From NCBI RefSeq assembly GCF_008974185.1, contig NZ_BKZP01000004.1, positions 62,001-126,000 of the forward strand: a DNA stretch of 64,000 nt, given 5' to 3'. The stretch's first letter is position 1. The number at the start of each line of letters is the position of its first letter. The translations under genes were made by a program, and so were the position numbers. Of the stretch, positions 32,808 through 42,192 are shown piece by piece. The notes under the pieces were generated by a model. The model had not been told where the DNA came from. It was given only the letters and a program-made list of their open reading frames with translations, and did no database searches. This DNA comes from Weizmannia acidilactici. GTDB taxonomy: Bacteria > Bacillota > Bacilli > Bacillales > Bacillaceae_C.

Positions 32808-33791
32808 TTAAAATTCGGCCAACTCCCGCATCGCTTTTTCGATTTTATCGGGATTGACCATAAAATATTTTTCCATCGTCGGTGCATACGGCATCGCCGG
32901 AACATCCGGGCCAGCTAAACGCATAATCGGGGCGTCAAGATCAAACAGGCAGTGTTCCGCAATGATAGCGGCCACTTCACTGATGATGCTCCCCTCTTTA
33001 TTGTCTTCGGTGATGAGCAGCACTTTTCCCGTTTTTGCCGCCGCCTCCATAATCGCTTCCTTGTCAAGCGGGTACACAGTGCGCAGGTCAAGAATATGGG
33101 CATCAATGCCATCCTGTGCGAGCTTTTCCGCCACCTGCAGGGCGAAATGGACACAAAGCCCGTATGTGATAACCGTGATGTCCTCGCCTTCCCTTTTCAC
33201 TTCGGCCTTTCCGATCGGCAGCACATAATCATCATCGGGCACTTCCCCTTTAATTAAACGGTAAGCGCGCTTATGTTCAAAAAAGAGGACAGGATCGTCA
33301 TCGCGAATCGCTGCCTTGAGCAAACCTTTTGCGTCATAAGGCGTGGACGGCATCACGATTTTAAGGCCCGGCTGGTTTGCAAATACCGCTTCGATCGATT
33401 GCGAATGGTACAGGGCGCCGTGGACACCGCCCCCGTAAGGCGCGCGCACGACAAGCGGGCAATGCCAGTCATTGTTCGTACGGTAGCGGATTTTGGCCGC
33501 TTCGGAAATAATTTGGTTTACTGCCGGCAAGATAAAGTCGGCAAACTGGATTTCGGCAATCGGCCGCATCCCATACATCGCCGCACCGACCCCGACGCCG
33601 ACAATCGCGGATTCGGCGAGAGGGGTGTCGATCACCCTTCCGGCGCCGAACGCTTCATATAATCCTGCTGTCGCTTTGAACACCCCGCCTTTTTTCCCGA
33701 CATCTTCCCCCATTACAAAAACTTTTTCGTCCCGCTCCATCTCTTCGCGCAACGCTTTTGTGATCGCATCAATATATGAAATTACCGCCAT
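32808..33791 (-). CDS. bkdAB: Branched-chain 2-oxo acid dehydrogenase E1 beta
   Basis: Beta subunit of the thiamine-diphosphate E1 component. The 327 residues include FVMGEDVGKKGGVF, TPLAESAIVGVGVGAAMYGMRPIAE, the HSQSIEAVFANQPGLKIVMPSTPYDAKGLL region and a C-terminal transketolase-like domain (DLRTVYPLD). It lies 12 bases after bkdAA and 23 bases before bkdB. The heterodimer with BkdAA decarboxylates oxo acids from Val, Leu and Ile, supplying primers for iso- and anteiso-fatty acids. Confidence 0.96.
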   Translation of the reverse strand: MAVISYIDAITKALREEMERDEKVFVMGEDVGKKGGVFKATAGLYEAFGAGRVIDTPLAESAIVGVGVGAAMYGMRPIAEIQFADFILPAVNQIISEAAKIRYRTNNDWHCPLVVRAPYGGGVHGALYHSQSIEAVFANQPGLKIVMPSTPYDAKGLLKAAIRDDDPVLFFEHKRAYRLIKGEVPDDDYVLPIGKAEVKREGEDITVITYGLCVHFALQVAEKLAQDGIDAHILDLRTVYPLDKEAIMEAAAKTGKVLLITEDNKEGSIISEVAAIIAEHCLFDLDAPIMRLAGPDVPAMPYAPTMEKYFMVNPDKIEKAMRELAEF

Positions 33792-33803
33792 GGTCTTTCC
33801 TCC

Positions 33804-34796
33804 TCACTCCTCGCCGTATACATAACGTAGTGCATCTTCCGGCTTTGCATACGGCGCATTTTCGGCATAGTCGGTCGCTTCATTCACGATCTGCATGACG
33901 TGTCCATTAACTTCCTTTTCTTTTTGCACGTCCAAAAGGCCCAGCTCTTTTAAATATTGGCCAAACGTGGCGATAGGATCTTTTTCCTTCGCTTTTTTCA
34001 CTTCTTCCGGGGCCCGGTAGCGGTCGTCATCATCGGAAGAGTGCGGCGTAAACCGGTAGACGACCGCCTCGATCAATGAGGGCCCTTCTCCGCGCCGTGC
34101 TCTGTCCGCCGCTTCTTTGACAACTTCATAGACAGCGAGCGGGTCATTTCCATCAACGGTCACGCCCGGCATGCCGTAGCCGATTGCCCGGTCGGAAACG
34201 CGAGGATTCCCGAGCTGTTCCTCAATCGGGACGGAAATCGCATACTGGTTATTTTCGCACATGAAAATCACCGGCAATTTATGGACAGAGGCAAAGTTCG
34301 CCCCTTCATGGAAATCGCCCTGATTGGAAGAGCCTTCCCCGAACGTCACGAAGGAAACAAAGTCCTTTTTCTCCATTTTTCCGGCAAGCGCAATGCCGAC
34401 CGCATGCGGAACCTGTGTTGTGACAGGCGAAGACTGCGTCACGATCCTGTTTTTCTTCTGCCCGAAATGGCCCGGCATCTGGCGCCCCCCCGAGTTCGGG
34501 TCTTCCGCTTTCGCAAATCCGGACAGCATGATGTCGCGCGCGGTCATGCCGAAAGCGAGCACTACCCCGAGATCGCGGTAATACGGCAAAACATAGTCTT
34601 TTTTCCTGTCGAGCGCAAATGCTGCGCCGACCTGGGCGGCTTCCTGCCCCTGACAGGAAATGACAAACGGGATTTTCCCGGACCTGTTCAACAGCCACAT
34701 CCGTTCGTCCAATTTGCGCGCCAAAAGCATCGTTTCATACATCTCGATGACATCCCGGTCGCTTAAGCCCAAGCTTTTATGCCGATTTTCAGTCAT
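33804..34796 (-). CDS. bkdAA: Branched-chain 2-oxo acid dehydrogenase E1 alpha
   Basis: Alpha subunit of E1, binding thiamine diphosphate through GEGSSNQGDFHEGANFA and the downstream MCENNQYAIS (GDG...NN-type motif). The 330 residues also hold RKLDERMWLLNRSGKIPF, typical of the branched-chain rather than pyruvate enzyme, and TPHSSDDDDRYR with the phospho-loop region. The ATG at 34796 has GGGGAG eight bases upstream; a GTG three codons earlier overlaps that site. It follows lpdV by 24 bases. Confidence 0.95.
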   Translation of the reverse strand: MTENRHKSLGLSDRDVIEMYETMLLARKLDERMWLLNRSGKIPFVISCQGQEAAQVGAAFALDRKKDYVLPYYRDLGVVLAFGMTARDIMLSGFAKAEDPNSGGRQMPGHFGQKKNRIVTQSSPVTTQVPHAVGIALAGKMEKKDFVSFVTFGEGSSNQGDFHEGANFASVHKLPVIFMCENNQYAISVPIEEQLGNPRVSDRAIGYGMPGVTVDGNDPLAVYEVVKEAADRARRGEGPSLIEAVVYRFTPHSSDDDDRYRAPEEVKKAKEKDPIATFGQYLKELGLLDVQKEKEVNGHVMQIVNEATDYAENAPYAKPEDALRYVYGEE

Positions 34797-34820
34797 ATTG
34801 TTCACTCCCCATTCAAAGCA

Positions 34821-36236
34821 TTACGCATGGATTTCAAGCCCGTCGACAGCGAGCGCCGCTTCCCCGATTGCTTCACTCAGCGTCGGGTGCGGATGGACTG
34901 CCATGGCCACCTCCCAAGGGGCTGCATCCAATACGCGCGCCAATCCGGCTTCTGAAATCATATCTGTTGCATGCGGTCCAATGATATGTACACCTAATAT
35001 ATCGTTCGTTTCTACATCTGCAACCATTTTGACGAAGCCGTCCGATTCGCCGTGGACGAGCGCTTTTCCGACCGCTTTAAAAGAAAATTTGCCAACTTTC
35101 ACATTGTACCCTTTTTCTTTCGCCTTGTCTTCACTTAATCCGACACTCGCAATTTCAGGGTTTGCGTACACGCATTTCGGGACAAATGTTTCATTGAGCG
35201 GATCCGGATTTTTGCCGGCAATATGGTCAACCGCAATGATGCCTTCCCGCGATGCCACATGGGCAAGCTGCAATCCGCCTACACAATCTCCGATTGCATA
35301 AATATGGGATTCTTTTGTCTGGTAAAATTCATTCACCCGGATCGCGCCGTTTTCGATTTCTATCTCCGTATTTTCAAGGCCGATATTTTCTATGTTGGCG
35401 ACCCTCCCGACAGACAATAACAGTTTTTCCGCCTCAAGCGTTTTTGCGCCGACGTCTGCTTCGATCCGCAATTTGCCTTCCCCGGTATGAAGGGAAGCGG
35501 GATTTAAAGTAGTGCCTGTTAAAACCGTAACCCCTTTTTTCTTCAGCAGGCGGGCGATCTCTTTTGATATTTCGCAGTCCTCGCCCGGCAAAAGGCGGTC
35601 TGCTACCTCGCAAATCGTGACTTCCACGCCGAAGTCGGAAAGCATGGACGCCCATTCAACCCCGATCGCACCGCCGCCGGCAATGATCACCGATGCCGGG
35701 AGTTCCGAAAGTTCCAATGCCTCATCGGACGTGAGCACATATTCCCCGTCAACCTCAAATCCCGGCAGAACGCGCGGGCGCGAACCGGTTGCGATAATCA
35801 AATGTTTTGGAAGGAGCATTTCGTTTCCGCCGCCGGAACTTTCCACCGAAACCGTTCCTGGAAGCGGAGAAAAGATCGATGGGCCGAGGATTCTGCCTGT
35901 GCCTTCGTACACATCGATTTTCCCTTTTTTCATAAGATGCACTACACCTCGGTGCAGCTGGCCCACTACCGCCTTTTTCCGCTCCTGGATTTTTGCAAAG
36001 TTCAATTCGGCGCCAGTTACGTCAATGCCAAAATCCCCGCTTTTCCGGATTGTCCGGTAGACTTCCGCGCTTCTTAAAAGGGCTTTCGTCGGAATGCAGC
36101 CTTTATGCAGGCATGTGCCGCCAAGTTTCTCTTTTTCGACAATTGCGGTTTTTAATCCGAGTCGGGAAGCGCGGATAGCCGCCACATAGCCCCCAGTGCC
36201 GCCGCCCAGCACAACTACATCATATTCTGTTGCCAA
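34821..36236 (-). CDS. lpdV: Dihydrolipoyl dehydrogenase E3 (branched-chain specific)
   Basis: FAD enzyme that reoxidises dihydrolipoamide with NAD+. The 471 residues contain the FAD loop VLGGGTGGYVAAIRA, the redox-active pair in GGTCLHKGCIPTK (Cys near 41 and 46), the NAD loop IAGGGAIGVEWA, AIGDCVGG, and the His-Glu active-site HPHPTLSEAIGE. Located in the bkd operon, so it is called LpdV rather than PdhD. It lies 69 bases after bcd. Confidence 0.95.
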   Translation of the reverse strand: MATEYDVVVLGGGTGGYVAAIRASRLGLKTAIVEKEKLGGTCLHKGCIPTKALLRSAEVYRTIRKSGDFGIDVTGAELNFAKIQERKKAVVGQLHRGVVHLMKKGKIDVYEGTGRILGPSIFSPLPGTVSVESSGGGNEMLLPKHLIIATGSRPRVLPGFEVDGEYVLTSDEALELSELPASVIIAGGGAIGVEWASMLSDFGVEVTICEVADRLLPGEDCEISKEIARLLKKKGVTVLTGTTLNPASLHTGEGKLRIEADVGAKTLEAEKLLLSVGRVANIENIGLENTEIEIENGAIRVNEFYQTKESHIYAIGDCVGGLQLAHVASREGIIAVDHIAGKNPDPLNETFVPKCVYANPEIASVGLSEDKAKEKGYNVKVGKFSFKAVGKALVHGESDGFVKMVADVETNDILGVHIIGPHATDMISEAGLARVLDAAPWEVAMAVHPHPTLSEAIGEAALAVDGLEIHA

Positions 36237-36305
36237 ACCGTGTACCTCCTTCTTCGTTTAGGCCGCATTGCCGAAGCAGCAATAGCGGCATGTTGACTGC
36301 CGGTG

Positions 36306-37409
36306 TTAATACTGCAGCCGTTTTTCCAAAATGTGTTTATTATATAGCAAAAACTGCGACCTCGAGCGGGAAACTTTTCGGATCCGTTCTTCTGCCATCC
36401 GGTCGGCCGCCAAATATGTCGGAATCCGGTCGCGCTTTGAAATTTCAATGACTTTTTCCACATTATTGTATATTTGCTCAACTTTTTTCATAGCCCTTTC
36501 CCGGTTGTAACCGTGCAGTTCATCGGCGACATTGATGACACCGCCGGCATTGACAACATAATCCGGTGCATAGAGGATACCCATTTCATGGATCAGATCC
36601 CCGTGACGCGGCTCTTTCAGCTGGTTATTCGCCGAACCGGCAATGACTTTTGCCTTCAGCAGCGGAATGGTGTGATCGTTTAATATCGCCCCCAATGCGC
36701 ACGGTGCAAAAATATCGCAGTCCACTGCGTAAATGTCCTTTGGATCCGCCGCTTTAGCCCGGAAAGCGTCAACCGCGCGTTTCACAGCATCAGCGGCAAT
36801 ATCGGTCACAATAAGATTGGCGCCTTCCCCATGAAGATAACGGCACAATTCAAAGGCGACATTGCCGACACCTTGGACCGCAATGGTCTTTCCTTCCAGC
36901 GAATCGCTTCCGAACGCTTCTTTTGCCGCGGCTTTCATCCCGACATAGCAGCCGTATGCGGTAACGGGCGACGGATTGCCGGATGAACCGTACGTTTGCG
37001 AAACACCTGTCACAAAATTGGTTTCTTCATGGATGATGTCCATATCTTCAACAGTGGTGCCGACATCCTCCGCCGTGATATAGCGGCCGCCGAGCCCTTG
37101 GATAAAGCGGCCGAACGCACGGAACATTTCTTCATTTTTGTCTTTGTGCGGGTCGCCGATGATAACCGTTTTACCCCCGCCAAGATTCAGCCCCGCCGCG
37201 GCGTTTTTATAGGTCATGCCTTTTGCAAGCCTCAGTGCATCTTCAATTGCCGCTTCTTCGGATTCATACGTCCACATTCTTGTTCCTCCGAGCGCAGGGC
37301 CGAGCGTTGTATCGTGTATGGCGATGATTGCCTTTAAACCGGATGCGGCATCATGGCAAAACAAAAGCTGTTCGTAATCATATTTTCCCATATAATCAAA
37401 AATTTCCAT
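36306..37409 (-). CDS. bcd: Leucine (branched-chain amino acid) dehydrogenase
   Basis: NAD-dependent oxidative deamination of Leu, Ile and Val to the 2-oxo acids used by the Bkd complex. The 367 residues have the Glu/Leu/Phe/Val dehydrogenase signature [10 protein letters not shown] with catalytic Lys near 80. [12 protein letters not shown] and the Rossmann loop AVQGVGNVA follow. The ATG at 37409 has GGAGGACACC upstream. First gene of the operon. Transcription probably starts at a sigma-54-type promoter 230 bases upstream, activated by BkdR. Confidence 0.96.
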   Translation of the reverse strand: MEIFDYMGKYDYEQLLFCHDAASGLKAIIAIHDTTLGPALGGTRMWTYESEEAAIEDALRLAKGMTYKNAAAGLNLGGGKTVIIGDPHKDKNEEMFRAFGRFIQGLGGRYITAEDVGTTVEDMDIIHEETNFVTGVSQTYGSSGNPSPVTAYGCYVGMKAAAKEAFGSDSLEGKTIAVQGVGNVAFELCRYLHGEGANLIVTDIAADAVKRAVDAFRAKAADPKDIYAVDCDIFAPCALGAILNDHTIPLLKAKVIAGSANNQLKEPRHGDLIHEMGILYAPDYVVNAGGVINVADELHGYNRERAMKKVEQIYNNVEKVIEISKRDRIPTYLAADRMAEERIRKVSRSRSQFLLYNKHILEKRLQY

Positions 37410-37640
37410 TTTGGTGTCCTCCGTTTTCCGCAAAAAAGTGCTGTTACTCTTTTCTATGCATCATGGGCGGTTTTGCTATTAAAGTGCCCTTGATGCGGGG
37501 CTTTCTTGTTGTACACCGCTGAATTTGCTCCGCAGCACGCATCGGGCATCTTCGCGCGGCACCCCAGCATCAGGATCCCTTCTTGCCCGCTTTTTCCGCA
37601 AATTTTACGGTGAACAACCATGCTCCTTTGCCAATCAAAA
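37410..37640 (-). other. Long leader of bcd with a possible 55-codon upstream ORF
   Basis: From the predicted sigma-54 start (about 37631) to bcd there are some 220 bases. An ATG at 37621 directly behind AAAGGAG opens a 55-codon frame ending at 37454. The product is Cys- and Lys-containing and unlike any known family. GCCC-TT-GATGC and GCATC-G-GGC (about 37487-37546) can pair. No known riboswitch signature is present. The ribosome-site spacing is very short, so the ORF is doubtful. Confidence 0.3.
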
Positions 37641-37657
37641 ATGCAAAAATAATGCCA
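37641..37657 (-). promoter_or_regulatory. Sigma-54 (SigL) promoter of the bkd operon
   Basis: The minus strand reads TGGCAT-TATTT-TTGCAT. The GG at -24 and GC at -12 have the required ten-base spacing, and the match to TGGCAC-N5-TTGCA has one mismatch. It lies between bcd and bkdR, whose product is a SigL activator. Confidence 0.85.
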
Positions 37658-37693
37658 TTTTGCGTGGTATTTCATTTTGCACCCTAACGATGC

Positions 37694-37713
37694 CTTCCAA
37701 ACATTTATGGAAG
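37694..37713. promoter_or_regulatory. Candidate BkdR upstream activating sequence
   Basis: CTTCCA (37694-37699) and TGGAAG (37708-37713) form an inverted repeat with an eight-base spacer. It is 37 bases upstream of the -24 element, compatible with enhancer-type binding. No consensus is known to me for BkdR, so this is inference. Confidence 0.4.
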
Positions 37714-37782
37714 CGGAGACGGGGCACGCGGGAAAATAAACTTACGTTTACCAGTTTGCTACTTTTTGCACGAAGATGCAAA

Positions 37783-39846
37783 TTATTGCATGCCGTTTTT
37801 TGCAAGATTGTATTTCTCCAATTTATAATACAGGCTTCTTAATGAAATGCCGAGCTGCTTCGCTGCTTTTGTTTTATTTCCGGCGTTTTCCGCCAATGCT
37901 TTTTCGACCACATGCTTTTCAAACGCTGCCATCAACCTGTCCAGATTCCCTTCTCCCGCCACAAAATTGTCATTTTTTTCAAGCCTTTTCCCCGCCGTTA
38001 GCCCAAGCCCGGCCAGGTGCACGGCATCCATGATTTTTTCTTGGAAACCCATAAAAATAATCGCCCGGCCGAGTACATTTTCAAGTTCGCGGACATTCCC
38101 CGGCCAATCGTACCTGCATAAGACCGAAAGCGCCGCCTCCGATATTCCTTCCACGTTCCGGCCGTAATCCTGGTTGATTTTCTGGATGAGTCGCTTGCAT
38201 AATAACGGAATCTCCTGTTTTCTCGACCTGAGCGGCGGAATGCGGATCGGCATTCGGTCAAGCCGGTAATATAAGTCTTCCCTGAACTTCCCTTTGGCAA
38301 CAGCTTTTTCAAGATGAACGTGCGTGGCGGCAATGATGCGGACATCAACTGGCACCGGTTTTGTCCCCCCGACGCGGACGATTTCCTTTTCCTGTAGCAC
38401 CCGCAGCAGCTTTGCCTGCATATGGGCGCTGAGCTCACCGATTTCATCCAAAAACAGGCTGCCGCCGTCCGCTTCTTCAAACAGTCCTTTTTTTCCGCCC
38501 CTTTTCGCGCCCGAAAAAGCTCCTTCTTCATAGCCGAAAAGTTCGCTCTCAAGCAGAGATTCGGAAATGGACGCACAATTTACACGGATAAACTTATGAT
38601 TTCTGCGGCTGCTGGCCTGGTGGATCGCATGGGCAAACAATTCTTTTCCAGTGCCGGACTCCCCGCGCAATAATATTGTGACGGGCGTCTGCGCCGCAAG
38701 TTTTGCCTGCTCGACCGCCATATCCATCTCATCTGATGCATGGATAATATCATCAAATGTATATTTGGCCGTACTTACCCGCGCCATTTGCCTTGCACGG
38801 CTCAGTTCTTTCGTTAACGACTCGATTTCGGACACATCGTGGATGACACCGACGCTCCCCTTTAATGCTCCGTTCACGATCACCGGCGCCACATTGACAA
38901 CCACTTCCTTTTTTAACGGGCCGACCCGCATTTTTACGCCGCGGACCGGTTTTTTTGTCTGCAGCACCTTATAATGCATGCTTTCGCCCTCCGATATGTC
39001 CGCGGTTGCCGGTTTGCCGATCACTTCCTCCTCGCTTAAGCCGGTAATCCTTGTATAGGCGGGATTAATGAGGATGCCGCGCCCTTTTTCGTCAACGACC
39101 GAGATCGCATCATCGCTCGAATGAATGATCTCCTGCAGCATCATTTTGATTTCTTTTAAATTTGTGATTTCCTCAGCCTGCTTTACGGCTTCAGTAATAT
39201 CGCGGAATACCGAAATGGCCCCGGCAACTTCACCGTCTTCGTTGAACATCGGGATATGGGATGCAAGTATTTTTGTGCCGTTCTGCAATTCGATTTCCAC
39301 ATTTGATTCGCTTTTCTTTGTTCTGAGTACATGCTCCAGCCTGCTGTTCGGGATGACACATGAAATCGGCCTGCCCACCACACTGCAGGCGGATACACCG
39401 TTGATCTTTTCCGCACTCCGGTTCATAAAAATAATATTGCCGCCTTTGTCAATTACTGTCATACCTTCTGCTGTCGACTGAAGGATCAGTTCATGCTTTT
39501 TCGTTTCATTTTCCAGTTTCCGGATGAGGGCTTCTTTTTCCTCCAGCAATTTGGCAATCAAGTAGGCGACACTACCGGGGACAACCGTTTTTTTCGGGCA
39601 TTCGGCAACGATTTCCCGGAATACATGCTCATTGCTGGTCACTTCGATGATGATGCCAACATTTGAGCGGGCATAACTGCGCCAGTCCTCCCCTGTTTTC
39701 ACGCCCATTTCTTTAGCCAGCCTGATTCCGGCGGCATCTGGATTGATGTCCACGATCGCCGAGACATGGAACCGCGTACTTTCCGATAAAATTTTTAAAA
39801 TTGCTTTCCCGCCTTTTCCGCCGCCTACAATTAAGACGTTTTGCAA
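37783..39846 (-). CDS. bkdR: Sigma-54-dependent activator BkdR
   Basis: Enhancer-binding regulator of branched-chain amino acid breakdown. The 687 residues begin with a Rossmann-like segment ([13 protein letters not shown]). Two PAS-type sensory domains (about 115-225 and 235-350) are next. The AAA+ domain (about 370-605) has Walker [15 protein letters not shown] contacting sigma-54 and Walker [13 protein letters not shown] Fis-type helix-turn-helix ([20 protein letters not shown]) is at the C-terminus. It is transcribed in the same direction as bcd, just upstream of the sigma-54 promoter. Confidence 0.95.
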   Translation of the reverse strand: MQNVLIVGGGKGGKAILKILSESTRFHVSAIVDINPDAAGIRLAKEMGVKTGEDWRSYARSNVGIIIEVTSNEHVFREIVAECPKKTVVPGSVAYLIAKLLEEKEALIRKLENETKKHELILQSTAEGMTVIDKGGNIIFMNRSAEKINGVSACSVVGRPISCVIPNSRLEHVLRTKKSESNVEIELQNGTKILASHIPMFNEDGEVAGAISVFRDITEAVKQAEEITNLKEIKMMLQEIIHSSDDAISVVDEKGRGILINPAYTRITGLSEEEVIGKPATADISEGESMHYKVLQTKKPVRGVKMRVGPLKKEVVVNVAPVIVNGALKGSVGVIHDVSEIESLTKELSRARQMARVSTAKYTFDDIIHASDEMDMAVEQAKLAAQTPVTILLRGESGTGKELFAHAIHQASSRRNHKFIRVNCASISESLLESELFGYEEGAFSGAKRGGKKGLFEEADGGSLFLDEIGELSAHMQAKLLRVLQEKEIVRVGGTKPVPVDVRIIAATHVHLEKAVAKGKFREDLYYRLDRMPIRIPPLRSRKQEIPLLCKRLIQKINQDYGRNVEGISEAALSVLCRYDWPGNVRELENVLGRAIIFMGFQEKIMDAVHLAGLGLTAGKRLEKNDNFVAGEGNLDRLMAAFEKHVVEKALAENAGNKTKAAKQLGISLRSLYYKLEKYNLAKNGMQ

Positions 39847-40030
39847 TTTTGTTCCCCCTTTTTCAGTCCTGTTTGATTTGCCATCCTCCTATTCAATTTT
39901 TACGACTGTTGAACGTACCGGATTCACAATGAAATACGGATTCCGCAGCAACCATAGCCAATGCCAAAGCGTCCCACAGGCATTGCCATTTTATTACATA
40001 TAGAATCGCTTTTATATACAATTGGAAGCA

Positions 40031-40060
40031 TTGCCACACTAAAAATACGGATGGTATAAT
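40031..40060 (+). promoter_or_regulatory. Sigma-A promoter of yqzF
   Basis: TTGCCA (40031-40036) and TATAAT (40055-40060) are separated by 18 bases, with TGG just before the -10 (extended -10). It is 30 bases before yqzF. Confidence 0.75.
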
Positions 40061-40089
40061 GGGAAAAATACGGGAAAAGGGGGAACGGG

Positions 40090-40323
40090 ATGGGAAGGTT
40101 GATTGCGCTTTTTATTTTGGCTTTTCCGGTCATCATGGCGACTGCCGGCATAAAATGGATGAGGGATATGATTTTCGGCATTTTGCACCACCCGTTTCCT
40201 TCACTCTCCGTACAGTTTTTGGCAGGGCTGCTTTTTTGCACAGGCGGGGTTGCATTTACTGCCGGTTTTATCCTGCACCGAGACCGTAAACACAACAAAG
40301 TGCAGAAGCGTTTCAGCAAATAA
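40090..40323 (+). CDS. yqzF: YqzF-like small membrane protein (DUF2627)
   Basis: A 77-residue protein of unknown function with two hydrophobic segments (about 4-20 and 40-61) and a basic tail (HRDRKHNKVQKR). The central KWMRDMIFGI and PFPSLSVQFLAGLL stretches fit the DUF2627 family. AAAAGGGGGAACGGG precedes the ATG. Divergent from bkdR, the same arrangement as in B. subtilis. Confidence 0.85.
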   Translation: MGRLIALFILAFPVIMATAGIKWMRDMIFGILHHPFPSLSVQFLAGLLFCTGGVAFTAGFILHRDRKHNKVQKRFSK

Positions 40324-40351
40324 ACGCAAAAACATTCATGGCCATCGGCAG

Positions 40352-40392
40352 AAAAAACCCGTTAAGAAATTTAGTTTCTCGACGGGTTTTTT
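40352..40392. terminator. Bidirectional terminator between yqzF and yqiK
   Basis: AAAAAACCCGT (40352-40362) pairs with ACGGGTTTTTT (40382-40392), with an inner AGAAA/TTTCT pairing. T runs follow on both strands. Confidence 0.85.
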
Positions 40393-40415
40393 CGTTTCGG
40401 TACAGCCTCTTTCCG

Positions 40416-41141
40416 CTATTCGTATTCTTTTCTGATCCGTTCCGCCATTTCCGGATAATCCGTAATAATGGCGGTGCAGCCTATTTCAAACAGCCTCCGC
40501 ATATCTTTTTCGGTATTGACTGTATATGGCCTGACAGCGATGCCGTTTTCCATCGCTGTTTGAATAATCTGGTCACTGGTGGTCACGAGACGTGGATGGA
40601 TCCCCCCCGCCCGGATGGATTTTGCATAAACCCAAGGCATAAACAGCATTTCCGAGTATAGGGGGGCAATTTCGATTTCAGGTGCCAGCCTGTAACAATG
40701 GATAATCGAATAGTGGTTAAACGAAGAAAAAATGACCCGCTCCTCCAGTTGATAAGCTTTGATTAAAGCAACCGTTTTTTCCTCGATTGACGGATAGCTG
40801 ATTTTCGCTGTTTTCAGTTCAATATTACAGAGGAGCCGGTTCGTTTTCAGCCAGCCGAAAACTTCCTTCAGCGCCGGGATGCGGAGTTTTCCCGCCACAC
40901 CAAAACGGTCACGTACGTCCAAGTTTTGCAATTCGGCGAGCGTAAAATCTTTCACAAAACCTTTACCTGATGTTGTCCTGTTCACGGTTTCATCATGGAT
41001 GACGACAATTTCCCCGTCTTTAGAGAGTTGGACATCCAGTTCGATGCCATCCGCTCCCGCCCTTTCCGCTTGCAAGAAAGCTTCCATTGTATTTTCCGGA
41101 TGGGTCCCTGCTGAACCACGATGCGCAAAAATAAATGTCAA
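40416..41141 (-). CDS. yqiK: Glycerophosphodiester phosphodiesterase YqiK
   Basis: Hydrolyses glycerophosphodiesters to glycerol-3-phosphate and an alcohol; cytoplasmic form without signal peptide. The 241 residues open with TFIFAHRGSAGTHPENT (catalytic His-Arg). ADGIELDVQLSKDGEIVVIHDETVNRTT with metal Glu/Asp and the second His follows. The TTG at 41141 fits the family start MT-x-IFAHRG; a GTG three codons upstream is an alternative. Confidence 0.9.
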   Translation of the reverse strand: MTFIFAHRGSAGTHPENTMEAFLQAERAGADGIELDVQLSKDGEIVVIHDETVNRTTSGKGFVKDFTLAELQNLDVRDRFGVAGKLRIPALKEVFGWLKTNRLLCNIELKTAKISYPSIEEKTVALIKAYQLEERVIFSSFNHYSIIHCYRLAPEIEIAPLYSEMLFMPWVYAKSIRAGGIHPRLVTTSDQIIQTAMENGIAVRPYTVNTEKDMRRLFEIGCTAIITDYPEMAERIRKEYE

Positions 41142-41309
41142 ATGCCCCACATCCTTTTCTTTTCAATTCCCATCTTTTATATATTCTTCAATCGGCACGG
41201 AGATGAAAAGAAGGGCACAGGGAAACGAGCATTCCCGTACGGATACTTTTAAACACACATAAAATGGCTGGTTGTAAGGATTTGTATCGTCTGCCGGCCC
41301 CTAACCCTT

Positions 41310-42098
41310 TCAGGAAGCTTTGTGCTCAAGGCGAAGTTTGTCTGCGACCATGGCAATAAATTCACTGTTTGTAGGTTTGGCTTTTGTCATAGAAACCGTG
41401 TACCCGAATAAAGTGGAAATCGATTCAATATTCCCCCTGCTCCACGCAACTTCTATCGCATGGCGGATAGCGCGCTCCACACGGCTGGCAGTGGTATTGT
41501 ATTTTTTGGCAATTTCCGGGTACAGCACTTTTGTAATCGAACCGAGCAGTTCAATATCATTGTACACCATTGAAATCGCCTCCCGTAAATACATGTACCC
41601 TTTAATATGGGCGGGCACCCCAATTTCGTGGATGATGCTCGTAATACTCGCATCGAGATTTTTCGGTTTTGAGTCAGCCTGTACGCGGCCGAGGCCGGAC
41701 GGGGACTTCAGTACAGTGCTTGCTTTGCCGCTTATCTGCCGGATATGGGAAACAAGCATATCCATATCAAACGGTTTTAAGACAAAATAAGAAGCGCCGA
41801 GTTCGACTGCTTTTTTCGTGACGTCTTCCTGGCCGAAAGCTGTCAACATGATCACATTTGGCATCGGCGAATGGCCCGTTTCCTTTAGTTTTTTCAAAAC
41901 CCCGAGTCCGTCCAGATGCGGCATAATGATATCGAGCAATAAAATATCCGGCGCCGCGTCTTTCAGCTTTTCAAGGCATTCCGTTCCGCTGTAGGCTGTG
42001 CCGGTAATTTCCATATCTTCCTGCGATGATATATACTCTTCTAATAGACGTACAAGTTCACGGTTGTCATCGACAATAAATACTTTGATTTTTTTCAC
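41310..42098 (-). CDS. spo0A: Sporulation master regulator Spo0A
   Basis: Response regulator at the end of the sporulation phosphorelay. The 262 residues have a receiver domain with acidic pair Asp10-Asp11, phosphorylation site Asp56 ([12 protein letters not shown]) and conserved Lys in LKPFD. A variable linker (about 125-150) and the DNA-binding sigma-A/H-contacting domain follow, nearly identical to B. subtilis from [14 protein letters not shown] to LRLEHKAS. The start is GTG at 42098, nine bases after AGGAGG. Preceded by a sigma-H-type promoter and 0A box; downstream of spoIVB. Confidence 0.97.
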   Translation of the reverse strand: MKKIKVFIVDDNRELVRLLEEYISSQEDMEITGTAYSGTECLEKLKDAAPDILLLDIIMPHLDGLGVLKKLKETGHSPMPNVIMLTAFGQEDVTKKAVELGASYFVLKPFDMDMLVSHIRQISGKASTVLKSPSGLGRVQADSKPKNLDASITSIIHEIGVPAHIKGYMYLREAISMVYNDIELLGSITKVLYPEIAKKYNTTASRVERAIRHAIEVAWSRGNIESISTLFGYTVSMTKAKPTNSEFIAMVADKLRLEHKAS

Positions 42099-42152
42099 TA
42101 CCACTGTCCTCCTCAAAAAAAAAAAATAACCGTATCTCTTTACATAAATATG

Positions 42153-42179
42153 TTTCGACAATGGCGGAAAAATTCCTGC
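42153..42179 (-). promoter_or_regulatory. Sigma-H promoter of spo0A with embedded Spo0A box
   Basis: On the minus strand GCAGGAATT (42171-42179) and GTCGAAA (42153-42159) are separated by 11 bases. This matches RNAGGAWWW / RNNGAAT with one mismatch. The -10 is part of TTGTCGAAAC, which contains a perfect Spo0A-box core TGTCGAA, so Spo0A~P would control its own sporulation promoter. Confidence 0.75.
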
Positions 42180-42192
42180 TTTTTTATAAATT

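Noticed and set aside
39950-39985. CAATGCC / GGCATTG inverted repeat upstream of bkdR
   Set aside because: Matches no regulator motif I can name; too short to call a site.
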